A DNA stretch of 64,000 bases from Fictibacillus nanhaiensis (GCF_019801215.1 NZ_JAHVJO010000003.1:248001-312000), one strand, 5' to 3'; positions 24,196-32,134 are shown, numbered from the stretch's first letter. Program-made: numbers and translations. Notes: generated from the sequence alone by a model not told the origin.

Positions 24196-25116
24196 AGGAT
24201 GATCGACAGGACTTGGCGTTTGATTCAAACTTTCCCATAAATAGTACGTAATGTACGTGCGCCATGGCTTCCAGTCTTCAGCTATTTGTCTTACCTCTTC
24301 TTCGGTAGGCTGGTGTTCTAGCTGCCAAATATTTCGTACAGCATTTCTTAAACCAATATCAGCAGCAGGAAGTATGTCTGGTCTTCCCATCCCAAAGATT
24401 AAAAGACACTCAATCGTCCACTTCCCTATGCCTCTTATCGGAAGAAGGGTATGAATGACTTCTTCATCCGTATCATTCCATAATGCCTCTAGATTCGAGT
24501 CTCCGTTAGAAATCAATCTGGCCAAATCAATAATATATTCAGCTTTTCGCTGACTGAACTGCAATATCCGAAGATCATCATATGTAAGTTTTGCCGTGTC
24601 TTTAGGAGTAGGAAATACTTGAAACTCTTTTCCTTCAACCTTAACAGTTTGACCTGCCCGTTCGATCAATCGTTCGGTTAGCGTTCCGGCAAACGTTAAA
24701 TTCACTTGCTGCCCGATAATAATCTTAACAATAGACTCGAATAAATCGGTATCTGTTAAAAGTTTTAATCCTCTAAAACGCTTTAAAACCGGGCCTAGTT
24801 CTTTATGTCCTGAAAAATGGTCATACAAAGGGGAAAGATCTAGTTCTGTTGAGAACAGTTGTTGAATCCTTTTCTTTGCTTCTGATTCCGGAATATCTCC
24901 TTCTAACGCAATTAATCTGCATTGCAGACGCGGATCTTCTACTCTTCCAGTCGAAACAATTTGCACATAACAGGAAACATCTTGAATACGGATAATTTTT
25001 TCAAACTGTGTAAGATTCTCATCCAATTTTAAGACATGTGTTTTGCCCGTTACCATCAAACGCTTCATCATTTTTTGAAAATCGAATGGCGCTTTTGGTG
25101 TAATAGTAAATTCCAT
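24193..25116 (-). CDS. DNA-3-methyladenine glycosylase II (AlkA family)
   Basis: A 307-residue HhH-GPD glycosylase. The N-terminal ~110 residues form the AlkA_N-like domain; the helix-hairpin-helix LLPIRGIGKWTIECLLI lies at 224-240, followed by the Gly/Pro loop and the likely catalytic Asp253 in LPAADIGL. There are no C-terminal cysteines, so no Fe-S cluster as in Nth/MutY. It removes alkylated purines from DNA. It starts 4 nt after the preceding small membrane-protein gene, so the two form an operon. Confidence 0.92.
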   Translation of the reverse strand: MEFTITPKAPFDFQKMMKRLMVTGKTHVLKLDENLTQFEKIIRIQDVSCYVQIVSTGRVEDPRLQCRLIALEGDIPESEAKKRIQQLFSTELDLSPLYDHFSGHKELGPVLKRFRGLKLLTDTDLFESIVKIIIGQQVNLTFAGTLTERLIERAGQTVKVEGKEFQVFPTPKDTAKLTYDDLRILQFSQRKAEYIIDLARLISNGDSNLEALWNDTDEEVIHTLLPIRGIGKWTIECLLIFGMGRPDILPAADIGLRNAVRNIWQLEHQPTEEEVRQIAEDWKPWRTYITYYLWESLNQTPSPVDHP

Positions 25117-25120
25117 ACCT

Positions 25121-25333
25121 TTAGTCCCCTCTATTCAAGATGTGATTTTTTGTTTTTTCCTTTACTTCATCCTGCCCGCTCTTTTGAGTTTGATGATTTA
25201 CATGTCGATTGTCTTCTAACGTGTCGACAGTATGTTTGTATGAGTATCCTTTCGTGATCGCTGCGGCAAAAATGATGATTACCAAAACAATGATAACGAG
25301 TGAGATTAATATAGAGGTCGTTAATAGGCTCAT
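25121..25333 (-). CDS. Small membrane protein, YtzI-like
   Basis: A 70-residue protein. ATG 25333 is chosen as AAGGAG lies 6 nt upstream; an in-frame start at 25390 would add 19 polar residues. One membrane segment (ILISLVIIVLVIIIFAAAI, about 7-25) precedes a TKGYSYKHTVDTLEDN motif, which I recall from YtzI-type proteins of Bacillus, and a charged tail. No function is known. It is co-transcribed with alkA. Confidence 0.72.
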   Translation of the reverse strand: MSLLTTSILISLVIIVLVIIIFAAAITKGYSYKHTVDTLEDNRHVNHQTQKSGQDEVKEKTKNHILNRGD

Positions 25334-25388
25334 GAGTTGCTCCTTATTAAAAGTGCTTGTTCTAGTTATCATAGCATAGATTTCATAC

Positions 25389-25430
25389 AAAAAAGCAGCC
25401 GTGCCATCAATTCAACACGTACTGCTTTGT
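25389..25430 (-). terminator. Terminator of the nitroreductase gene
   Basis: Minus-strand outer stem AAAGCAG/CTGCTTT with an inner GTG/CAC and a TTTTTTG tail, directly past the stop codon. Confidence 0.75.
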
Positions 25431-25439
25431 ATTAGTTCT

Positions 25440-26051
25440 TTATATTTTATCTTCGTACTTTTCATGCATAACTAGACGGTTAATATCGAAGCGGTCTGTT
25501 GGTTTTGCTGGACCATCCGCATAACCTAATGTAATCATCATAACTGGGATAAACCGTTCAGGTATACCTAGGGCTGGCAAAATCGCATCATGATCAAATC
25601 CTGTCATCGGGCAAGAATCCACACCTAACGCTTTTGCTGCTAACATTAATTGCATTGCCCCAAGAGAAGCATTCTTCAAGGCTTCTCTTTCACCTAGAGC
25701 ACGGCCTTGTGAATAAGCACTCTTGATGTTGTTTAAGAGCATATTACGAGCTTCTTCTGGTGCTTTTTCGAAAACCTCTGCAGCCACTTTATCAGCTTCA
25801 GTGTCGCCTAGTACAATTACGACTGCAGAAGCATCAAGCACATGCTTTTGATTATATGCAATAGGAAACAGTTTTTCTTTTTGTTCTTTAGAGGTTACAA
25901 CAATAAAACGCCAATGCTGCAGATTCCATGCAGATGGTGCCTTACCTGCCATCTCTAATATTTTATGAAGAGTGTCATTTGGGATCTCTCTGTCTTTTTG
26001 ATAAACCCTTACAGATGCTCGCTCTTCCATTACCTTAAATGTTTCGTTCAT
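25440..26051 (-). CDS. Nitroreductase family protein
   Basis: A 203-residue FMN-dependent oxidoreductase. The ATG of MNETFKV is preferred (GGAG 6 nt upstream), a GTG four codons earlier being the alternative. Typical motifs: ERASVRVYQKDREIP near the start with the FMN-phosphate Arg residues, GKAPSAWNLQHWRFIVV, and the C-terminal LGYADGPAKPTDRFDINRLV. Members reduce nitro compounds and quinones with NAD(P)H. The azoreductase gene just upstream suggests a shared electrophile-stress role, though a terminator separates them. Confidence 0.9.
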   Translation of the reverse strand: MNETFKVMEERASVRVYQKDREIPNDTLHKILEMAGKAPSAWNLQHWRFIVVTSKEQKEKLFPIAYNQKHVLDASAVVIVLGDTEADKVAAEVFEKAPEEARNMLLNNIKSAYSQGRALGEREALKNASLGAMQLMLAAKALGVDSCPMTGFDHDAILPALGIPERFIPVMMITLGYADGPAKPTDRFDINRLVMHEKYEDKI

Positions 26052-26075
26052 TTCTTTCTCCACTCCTTAAACATT

Positions 26076-26107
26076 AAAAGGTGCCTCATAAGCAAGACAC
26101 CTTTATA
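26076..26107 (-). terminator. Terminator of the azoreductase gene
   Basis: Minus-strand stem AAAGGTGTCT/AGGCACCTTT (one G-U) with a short T tail, between the azoreductase stop and the nitroreductase start. Confidence 0.78.
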
Positions 26108-26142
26108 CTATTCCACCATCAACGATTCATTATGAACTATAA

Positions 26143-26787
26143 TTAAGCGTTTCGTTTTGCTGATGCTAATTCTTTCGCAAGTCCAGATGCTTTCTCTCTT
26201 GCTTCTGCCAGAATTTCTTCTGCGCGATCAGGCAGAGCTGCCATTCCTTCTGCGAAAATGTGGTGATAATCTGTAATTCCGATGAATGCCATTACACCTT
26301 GTAAATAGCCGTTTGTAAATTCAAACGCCTGTGCTGGTCCTTCAGAATAAACACCGCCACGTGATTGAATGTGAACGGCTGTTTTTCCAGCAAGCAATCC
26401 AGCAGGTCCCTTCTCTGTATAGGCGAATGTCTTACCTGCCATAACGATATTATCAATATAAGCTTTTAACATTGGAGGGTAGCTTAAGTTCCACATAGGT
26501 GTGTTAAACACATACATGTCTGCTGAAAGGAACTGTTCTAAAATTTCGCTCATGCGTGTCGTTTTTTCAACTTGAGATGGAGATAGCTCTTGACCAGCTG
26601 CCAATTTCCCCCAAGCATCCAATACATCTGCATCGATAAACGGAATATTTTCCTCATAAAGATTTATGGTTTCAATTTCTATATTTGAATTTTGATCAGA
26701 CAATTCGTTTAAAAAGTGACGTCCTAAACGAAGGCCATAAGATTGTTCCATTGGTTTTGGATTGGAATTAATATAAAGTAATTTCAT
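26143..26787 (-). CDS. azoR: FMN-dependent NADH-azoreductase (AzoR family)
   Basis: A 214-residue flavodoxin-fold enzyme with AGGAGAG 8 nt upstream. The FMN-binding INSNPKPMEQSYGLRL loop near residue 6, the PMWNLSYPPMLKAYIDNI motif at about 99-116, and IQSRGGVYSEGPA are diagnostic of AzoR/AcpD proteins. It reduces azo dyes and quinones by two-electron steps, protecting against thiol-reactive electrophiles. A near-consensus promoter lies at 26866-26894. In B. subtilis such genes are controlled by MarR-type regulators (YodB); no clear operator was identified here. Confidence 0.92.
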   Translation of the reverse strand: MKLLYINSNPKPMEQSYGLRLGRHFLNELSDQNSNIEIETINLYEENIPFIDADVLDAWGKLAAGQELSPSQVEKTTRMSEILEQFLSADMYVFNTPMWNLSYPPMLKAYIDNIVMAGKTFAYTEKGPAGLLAGKTAVHIQSRGGVYSEGPAQAFEFTNGYLQGVMAFIGITDYHHIFAEGMAALPDRAEEILAEAREKASGLAKELASAKRNA

Positions 26788-26865
26788 GTAAGTTTCTCTC
26801 CTTTTTAATGAGTTGTTTTTTATTGTTTTAGAATTAACTTCTTTTTAGTAAGTTATTTCTTTTAC

Positions 26866-26894
26866 ATCTTAAAACCTTTGCTTACTTTTGTCAA
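26866..26894 (-). promoter_or_regulatory. Sigma-A promoter of azoR
   Basis: Minus-strand TTGACA (26894-26889), 17-nt spacer, TAAGAT (26871-26866). Confidence 0.75.
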
Positions 26895-26945
26895 GCGATG
26901 AACTTTTAGTTATTACCATAATCTTAGTTAGTAATATTTACCATT

Positions 26946-26977
26946 AAAAAACGCTCCCTGGCATGTGCCAAAGAGCG
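26946..26977 (-). terminator. Terminator of the DJ-1/PfpI-like gene
   Basis: Minus-strand CGCTCTTTGGC/GCCAGGGAGCG stem with TTTTTT tail. Confidence 0.88.
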
Positions 26978-27005
26978 AAAAGGGGGGCATGTTTCATTTC
27001 CTTCT

Positions 27006-27572
27006 TTAGAAGGAGCTTGTACCTTTGTAATAGTTATATTCTTCAAGGCCGTCAAAACATTTCAAACGGTCCCCGATCGTTAAACCAAAATCAATATATG
27101 CATGGCTTTTTGCAGTTATTAAATGTTTATCTTCCACGATCTGCTTTGATACATATGTTCCATTAAGCCAGTTTCCTGTTTTTGCATATTCCTCTTCACG
27201 TAATGAGATGGTATAGGATTTTCCTTTTAATATACCTGCTCGTCCAAGAATGGAAGCTCCATTACCAATAGCAGCAATCTTAATTCCTTCTCGATCAAAT
27301 ACTTGAAGGAGGTGAAGGAGTCTTGGGTTACTTTGAGTGAAGGCTTGTTTTCCACCTGGGACAACAAGCATCTCATAGTCCATCGGGCTTATATTTTTCA
27401 TCTTGATGGTCGGCTGCATCATTAAACCGCATTCACTCGTAACAGTACCCGGTAGTAGTGAAAAAGGTAATACTTCATATTTCTTACCTATAATAGATAA
27501 AGTTGTCATAATCTCAACTTCTCTAAATTGGGGATACAAATACACAAGGACTTTCTTCTTCACACGTTTCAC
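27006..27572 (-). CDS. DJ-1/PfpI family protein lacking the usual catalytic Cys
   Basis: A 188-residue protein of the DJ-1/PfpI superfamily: KKVLVYLYPQFREVEIMTTLSII at the start, MLVVPGGKQ (typical of the oxyanion region) at about 89-97 and IAAIGNGASILGRAGILKG at the nucleophile elbow. In active members the elbow reads AIC(A/H)G; here it is AIGNGA, so the nucleophilic Cys is replaced by Asn or Gly. GTG at 27572 is used; a GTG three codons later is better spaced from AGGAA. Probably a non-catalytic or binding member; role unknown. Confidence 0.83.
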   Translation of the reverse strand: MKRVKKKVLVYLYPQFREVEIMTTLSIIGKKYEVLPFSLLPGTVTSECGLMMQPTIKMKNISPMDYEMLVVPGGKQAFTQSNPRLLHLLQVFDREGIKIAAIGNGASILGRAGILKGKSYTISLREEEYAKTGNWLNGTYVSKQIVEDKHLITAKSHAYIDFGLTIGDRLKCFDGLEEYNYYKGTSSF

Positions 27573-27816
27573 CCGTTCCTGATACTAATTTGCCCATCTG
27601 TTTGAAAGGGCTGTATTCTTATTTTAACAGGTGATAGGAAAGCTTTGTATTGGGAAAATTGAAGGGGAACATGCGCTTTCTTTTTAGTCTTAAACAAGCA
27701 GTTTTCCCAACTTCTCATGGTAAAATAGCTTTGGTTATGGCGTAATCGAAAATTTTTACAACTACTGCTTTCTTAGGAATGGTGTAATACTTTTCGATTA
27801 TGAGAACAGTACTAAT
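27573..27816. other. Non-coding stretch with two long-loop inverted repeats
   Basis: No ORF with a ribosome binding site is seen. TTGGGAAAA (27650-27658) pairs perfectly with TTTTCCCAA (27702-27710), and TAATCGAAAA (27743-27752) with TTTTCGATTA (27791-27800); loops are 43 and 38 nt. This may be a structured RNA or remains of a small mobile element; no promoter was assigned. Confidence 0.4.
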
Positions 27817-27852
27817 AAAAAGACTGATTCATCCATGACAGATGAATCAGTC
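27817..27852 (-). terminator. Terminator of the CxxC small-protein gene
   Basis: Perfect stem GACTGATTCATC/GATGAATCAGTC with a 7-nt loop; minus-strand tail TTTTTATT. Confidence 0.9.
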
Positions 27853-27860
27853 AGTCCGTT

Positions 27861-28070
27861 TTATCTGAATCCTTTTCCTTTGGTAAGATGGCATGCCACA
27901 CCTTTTCCTAATGCTCCAGGCTTAGACATCCGCTCTATATATTCCAGCCCTCTCGCACATTGTGTTTTACAAGCAATGCATGTTTCGCTCGTCACCATTT
28001 TCATCGTATATTGATATTTGTTTATTTGACTGTCAAACTTATTCATTTTCTTTGCATTCTTCTTAGCCAC
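27861..28070 (-). CDS. Small CxxC protein of unknown function
   Basis: A 69-residue basic protein (many Lys in the first 20 residues) with a cysteine cluster TCIACKTQCARGLEY at 31-45 and a further Cys near the C-terminus (GVACHLTKGKGFR). The spacing C-x2-C-x3-C plus CH suggests metal binding or a redox pair; I recognise no named family. GGGGGAGG lies 9 nt upstream of the ATG and a strong terminator follows, so it is a real single-gene unit. Confidence 0.75.
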   Translation of the reverse strand: MAKKNAKKMNKFDSQINKYQYTMKMVTSETCIACKTQCARGLEYIERMSKPGALGKGVACHLTKGKGFR

Positions 28071-28138
28071 TTTTAAGCCCTCCCCCTTGAATCCTAACCA
28101 CAGTGTATGTAGTAAGGTGGGCTTTTGACATCACTATA

Positions 28139-28168
28139 ATAAAAAAAACTACCCGATATACAGGTAGT
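28139..28168 (-). terminator. Terminator overlapping the stop codon of the 74-residue protein gene
   Basis: Minus-strand ACTACC/GGTAGT stem with an 8-nt loop and a run of eight T. The last codons and stop lie within the stem. Confidence 0.82.
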
Positions 28169-28373
28169 CTTCGTCAAATTCTAACTTAAACTCAACGGAG
28201 TTCATTACAACAAGTGAATAAATATAATCACTGTCAAACTTGTCATACGCTAGCATAAATTCATCCAGTGGCATGTTGTACTTATTCCATACCACTTCCA
28301 TTAACCACTTTTGGCTGACTTCAATATGCTCTCCGTTAAAACGATTAACTTTAATGGTATTGCCTACATACAT
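28149..28373 (-). CDS. Small acidic protein of unknown function
   Basis: A 74-residue protein starting MYVGNTIKVNRFNGEHIEVS. ATG 28373 has AAAGGAG 8 nt upstream. It is rich in Tyr, Asp and Glu, with a conserved-looking WLMEVVWNKYNMPLDEFMLAYD helix and a final beta pair (EFKLEFDEDYLYIG). No family recognised. It is a single-gene unit with its own terminator. Confidence 0.72.
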   Translation of the reverse strand: MYVGNTIKVNRFNGEHIEVSQKWLMEVVWNKYNMPLDEFMLAYDKFDSDYIYSLVVMNSVEFKLEFDEDYLYIG

Positions 28374-28703
28374 CCATAACACTCCTTTCAAAGAGGTTAA
28401 TTATGCAATAGGTCTACAGAGTTGTACTTTCATTATAAGACTTTTGTCAGAAAAGTCAAAAAATTTTTTATGGTTTTTACAGATAAGATGATTACATGTG
28501 AAAAATAGTGGAAGCCGTTTTAATCCTATACTGGGGAAGACTAAAGTTGTATAAAGTCCATACTCATTTATATTAACTACTTTATTCTATGACAAAACAC
28601 CCATATTATGGTAACCTCTAAAGGGTATATTCAACACGTGTAAAACATCGAAAAACGGGAATAGAATTAAAAGCTGATGATATAGACAAAGGAGTAGTTC
28701 GTA
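28374..28703. other. Divergent intergenic region with a candidate sigma-B promoter
   Basis: About 330 bp with no ORF. GTGTAA (28638-28643), 13 nt, GGGAAT (28657-28662) resembles the sigma-B consensus GTTTAA-N13-15-GGGWAW and points to the PAP2 gene 42 nt downstream. Nothing else was recognised. Confidence 0.4.
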
Positions 28704-29369
28704 TTGCGAATCATAAAAGAAAATATTTTAGCACTATGTCTTCTCCTCTCTATCCCTTTGCTTAATATCATCTATCAGGTGTTGAATCACGGGGAGCGGG
28801 GAGCGAGACAACTTATTACGGCAGTAGACCATCAAATTCCTTTAGTAGAGGTGTTTGTCGTTCCTTATCTGCTGTGGTATGCCTTTATTTTTTTAATGTT
28901 TGTGTACTTTTGTATTTTTGACAGAGCGATTTATTACCGCACTCTGCTTAGCTTTTGTTTGGGTATGCTCGTGTGTTATGTGATCTATTTCTTTTTCCAA
29001 ACAACTGTTCCTCGCCCAGAACTCTTGGGGAACGGAATACTAACTCGCATGGTTCAATATGTGTATGGAGCCGATCAGCCTTTTAACTGTTTCCCAAGCA
29101 TTCATGTTTTAAGCAGTTATTTGATGATTTTAGGCATTCGTCATAGCAAACTTTGGACACTAAAAAAAGATATTTTTATTTCAGGCATGGCATACAGCAT
29201 TATTCTATCGACACTGTTTGTCAAACAGCATGTTGTTCTTGACGTTGTTGCCGGTATATTATTAGGTAGCTTATTGTTTAAACTGTTTTATTATATAGAA
29301 GCTGCTGCAGTGTTCAACTTTTTTAAACGGATGTTTAAAACAAAACTACAGAGTTCAGAAAAAAGTTAA
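28704..29369 (+). CDS. PAP2-superfamily membrane phosphatase
   Basis: A 221-residue protein starting at TTG (AAAGGAG 8 nt upstream) with six membrane segments. The PAP2 motifs are FFQTTVPRPELLG (motif 1 region), CFPSIHVLSSYLMI with the first catalytic His, and VKQHVVLDVVAG with the second His and Asp. The layout, with the long C-terminal phosphatase half, resembles the inositolphosphotransferase/PAP2 group. It would hydrolyse a lipid phosphate such as phosphatidate or an isoprenyl phosphate; substrate not determined. Confidence 0.88.
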   Translation: MRIIKENILALCLLLSIPLLNIIYQVLNHGERGARQLITAVDHQIPLVEVFVVPYLLWYAFIFLMFVYFCIFDRAIYYRTLLSFCLGMLVCYVIYFFFQTTVPRPELLGNGILTRMVQYVYGADQPFNCFPSIHVLSSYLMILGIRHSKLWTLKKDIFISGMAYSIILSTLFVKQHVVLDVVAGILLGSLLFKLFYYIEAAAVFNFFKRMFKTKLQSSEKS

Positions 29370-29370
29370 C

Positions 29371-29409
29371 AAAAAAAAACTGCGTGAGTCACGCAGTTCT
29401 TTTTTTTTT
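29371..29409. terminator. Bidirectional terminator
   Basis: AACTGCGTGA/TCACGCAGTT stem flanked by A9 and T10, serving the PAP2 gene and the convergent secreted-protein gene. Confidence 0.95.
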
Positions 29410-29413
29410 GCTC

Positions 29414-30994
29414 CTAATAAGGAAGTGGCTCCGCTGGTACGTTGCCAATCGTAACAGATGTTGTATGTTTTGCTGTACTATTTTGACGCAATCTCATGTT
29501 TGCCGAGCCTGTTGTTCCTGATTTAATCTGAACGTTTAACACTTTTTCTGCGTGACCAGTTGAATCCGTTGTTAATGAAAAGTAGCTGCTGTAGCCATAA
29601 GACGAAGGCCAAGTACCATTACTGTTTTGTACCTTTGCAACTTGAGTTCCGTTTGATGTATATACTCCTAAATTGTAATTCGTATACGTTGTATTTGGTG
29701 AAAGTCCATCCACATTTACTCTTACCTGGAATGTTTCGTAATTGGATAAAATGGCTTGATGTTCAAAATAATACCCATTTGTGGCCGGCGGCGGTTGCTG
29801 TCCACTGCCTGCACCGTAGCTTCCCGATTTAAAGGTGGAAGAATCATACCATAAATAACCGCTAGCAGGTGCTGACCAAGGTTCGGCTTGTGGTTCCGTT
29901 GAGCTTGCTGGGTCTTCCATCGCTAACAGAGCTGTTGCAGGATCTAGTGGAATTCCAGCTTGAACAAAGCTCGTATAGCTTTCATCAACAGATAACCAGT
30001 TCACCATGTTAACAAGAAGCGTACTATCGTTTTGCTCTAAAAACCCATCATATGTTTTCTTCGTTGCTCCTGTTTCTTCTCTTAAATATTTTGGTGTAGC
30101 ATCCTCGACTGGTGAAGAATCACCAATGAAAGCTGCTTTTCCAAGACCTTTTTTTGAGATAGCGGCATATGGACCTTCTGCTCGTCCTCCACCGTTATAT
30201 ACACCTTGATCGACCGCATGAGTCCATTTAGCAGTAGTTTGAGGAAGATACACAATCCCCTTTGCAATATAAGGATCTGTGATAGCTAATGTTGATCCTG
30301 CATGCATAGCAACTGTTGAAACGCCTTGCGTGATTCCGAACGTATCAGCAGGTGATACAATATCATTCGCGGTTACATCGCCGATAGCATTGTAACGGAA
30401 ACGCAGTCCAAAATGGTTTGAAAGCCAGTCAGAACTCGCAACATTTGTCATTTCGTCTGAACTTCTCTCACCTGTTGTCATTCCTTTAGCAGGGTCAGAC
30501 CATGCTCCTCTTCGATAACCGTTAAAAATTTCAGAAGCATCCCAACGGTTTTTGTTTCGATCAGCGTTGTAATGATCAGAGACGAAAAAAAGGCTGCCTC
30601 CATTTTCAACATATTGAATCAATGCATCTTGTTCAGAAACTTTATAAGGAATGTTTGCTTCAGGTAGAACAAACACGTCATAGCTTTGTAAATCTGTATA
30701 CGTGATCGGTGTTGTTTTTCTTAATTCTTTTACATAATAGCCATCATTTGCGAGTGCATTGGCAAAGTCAGAGAAAGCACCATCAATTACCCAGTCAGCA
30801 GCACCCGCTGTTTGACCATGTGTATTATCAAACAAAACTTTCTTTCCAAAATTCTCATTAACGACTTTTGCTTGAATCTCAGGAGCAGGATCAGTTGGTC
30901 CCTCTGCTAAAACTGAAGTTGCTTCGCTTGAAAAGACCGTTGGCAAAATCAAAGAAATTGCTACTAATGCAGAACGTAAAAAACTTGCTTTCAT
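29414..30994 (-). CDS. Large secreted protein with a glutamine-amidotransferase-like fold
   Basis: A 526-residue exported protein with signal peptide ending near SVLA. Residues ~50-335 begin KVLFDNTHGQTAGAADW and contain YDVFVLPEANIPY and YVENGGSLFFVSDHY, the strand/turn pattern of class I amidotransferase-like (ThuA/DUF4350) folds that lack the catalytic Cys. Residues ~360-526 are Ser/Thr/Gly-rich and beta-like (PNTTYTNYNLGVYTSNG), probably a carbohydrate- or surface-binding domain. A role in polymer binding or degradation outside the cell is possible. I cannot name it. Confidence 0.72.
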   Translation of the reverse strand: MKASFLRSALVAISLILPTVFSSEATSVLAEGPTDPAPEIQAKVVNENFGKKVLFDNTHGQTAGAADWVIDGAFSDFANALANDGYYVKELRKTTPITYTDLQSYDVFVLPEANIPYKVSEQDALIQYVENGGSLFFVSDHYNADRNKNRWDASEIFNGYRRGAWSDPAKGMTTGERSSDEMTNVASSDWLSNHFGLRFRYNAIGDVTANDIVSPADTFGITQGVSTVAMHAGSTLAITDPYIAKGIVYLPQTTAKWTHAVDQGVYNGGGRAEGPYAAISKKGLGKAAFIGDSSPVEDATPKYLREETGATKKTYDGFLEQNDSTLLVNMVNWLSVDESYTSFVQAGIPLDPATALLAMEDPASSTEPQAEPWSAPASGYLWYDSSTFKSGSYGAGSGQQPPPATNGYYFEHQAILSNYETFQVRVNVDGLSPNTTYTNYNLGVYTSNGTQVAKVQNSNGTWPSSYGYSSYFSLTTDSTGHAEKVLNVQIKSGTTGSANMRLRQNSTAKHTTSVTIGNVPAEPLPY

Positions 30995-31205
30995 GTGTTC
31001 CTTCCTCTCACTTGTTTTTTGAAACCTTCTTCCGGTCCCAAAAAGAAGTATACCAATCGAAATCTAGGAAAAATATTAATCTTTTGTAAATTAAAACCTT
31101 TTCATTTAAAATAATCCATTTGTCCTCCATCCAATTCCCTACTTTTTACGCCACTAATGAAAAAACAGTTCTTTCAGCCCTGATGTGTTTAATATTGGAG
31201 CTCAT

Positions 31206-31428
31206 TCTAAAAGATTTGATGCTTTTGGTCATTTTGTTCATTCTCTTCATTGACAAGTTGATTGGAGTGGAAGGTGCGAGACTCCTGGGGGAGAAACGGG
31301 ACAGGTGAGACACAACTAGCGCAACGCGCCAAGGTAGCTCACCGCACGCCCCCCGGAAAGCGAGCATCCTGAAACGGAAATCAATAACTTTCAAGAACAA
31401 CGAAGTTTGCAAAAACAGCCTTTTATTT
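31206..31428 (+). repeat. Dispersed Bacillaceae non-coding repeat, long copy (copy 2)
   Basis: About 220 bp shared with 54735-54946 (opposite strand). Conserved blocks: GAGACTCCTGGGGGA, GACAGGTGAGAC, CTAGCGCAA, GCTCACCGCACGCCCCCCGG, AAAGCGAGCATCCT and AACGGAAA. GGGGG (31287-31291) can pair with the C6 run (31349-31354), and GGTGAG (31304-31309) with CTCACC (31338-31343), giving a nested hairpin preserved in the other long copy. Sequences like this recur in many Bacillaceae genomes, to my recollection. No convincing ORF. Confidence 0.85.
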
Positions 31429-31492
31429 AGTCATGGACAGGCATAACCTTAAAACATTGAAAATAAAAATAATAGGGGGAGGAGTGATAACA

Positions 31493-31903
31493 ATGACGAT
31501 TAACAACCCTCAGCAACAGGATGAAAACCGGGCAGACAACATGCATAAAATGTGTAAGGATCATATGTATTATCATGTCATTATAAAAACTGAAGACGGA
31601 CAGCAAGTTGAAGGAATCATCACAGATTTGGATAAGAAAAACGTATATATGCTCGTTCCACAAGATATGATGCCAGTAGATGAAAATGAACATGAAAGCC
31701 CGCAAATGAGTCATCATCAACAAGCTGAACGCCAGCGCGTCCAGCAAAATCAACGGCAATATTACGGAAGACCCCGTTACAGAAGGTTTTATCGACAGAT
31801 CTTCCCACTAGCGACACTTGCTGCTTTGTCATTATATCCATATTATCAGCCTTATCCGTATCCGCCATATCCCTATCCGTACTATCCCTACCCCTATTAT
31901 TAA
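31493..31903 (+). CDS. Sm-like-domain protein with a Pro/Tyr repeat tail
   Basis: A 136-residue protein. ATG 31493 is chosen for GGGAGGAGTG 7 nt upstream; the open frame extends back into the repeat element. Residues ~25-58 (YYHVIIKTEDGQQVEGIITD followed by LDKKNVYML) read like an Sm/LSM-type beta barrel. A Gln/Arg-rich middle follows, then a short hydrophobic stretch (FPLATLAALSLYP) and a tail made of PYPYPPYPYP-type repeats. Tyr/Pro tails of this sort occur in spore-coat and surface proteins; function unknown. Confidence 0.75.
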   Translation: MTINNPQQQDENRADNMHKMCKDHMYYHVIIKTEDGQQVEGIITDLDKKNVYMLVPQDMMPVDENEHESPQMSHHQQAERQRVQQNQRQYYGRPRYRRFYRQIFPLATLAALSLYPYYQPYPYPPYPYPYYPYPYY

Positions 31904-31908
31904 GGTCA

Positions 31909-31940
31909 ACCGCCTGTCCACATCAGGCGGTATTTTTATT
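31909..31940 (+). terminator. Terminator of the Pro/Tyr-tail protein gene
   Basis: ACCGCCTG/CAGGCGGT stem followed by ATTTTTATTT. Confidence 0.9.
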
Positions 31941-32134
31941 TGCTCTTTTCTTTTTTTACATCGATTACAATCGCAGAAGCTAGATAGGTAAGCTCAGGAT
32001 AAGTCTGTATCTGTGAAGTTGAAATCCACTTCTTAGTTGTAAAAAAGTTTTTTGAATACACCGTAATTTTAATGATTCTAGATGTATAAATTCGGGAAGA
32101 GAATATAAGACGTAACTTTAAGGGAGGTAATTTT

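Noticed and set aside
31146-31412. Minus-strand ORF whose product resembles one at 54737-54976 (shared RFRMLAFRGACGE stretch)
   Set aside because: Both ORFs are readings through the dispersed non-coding repeat; their similarity comes from the DNA element. Neither has a ribosome binding site.
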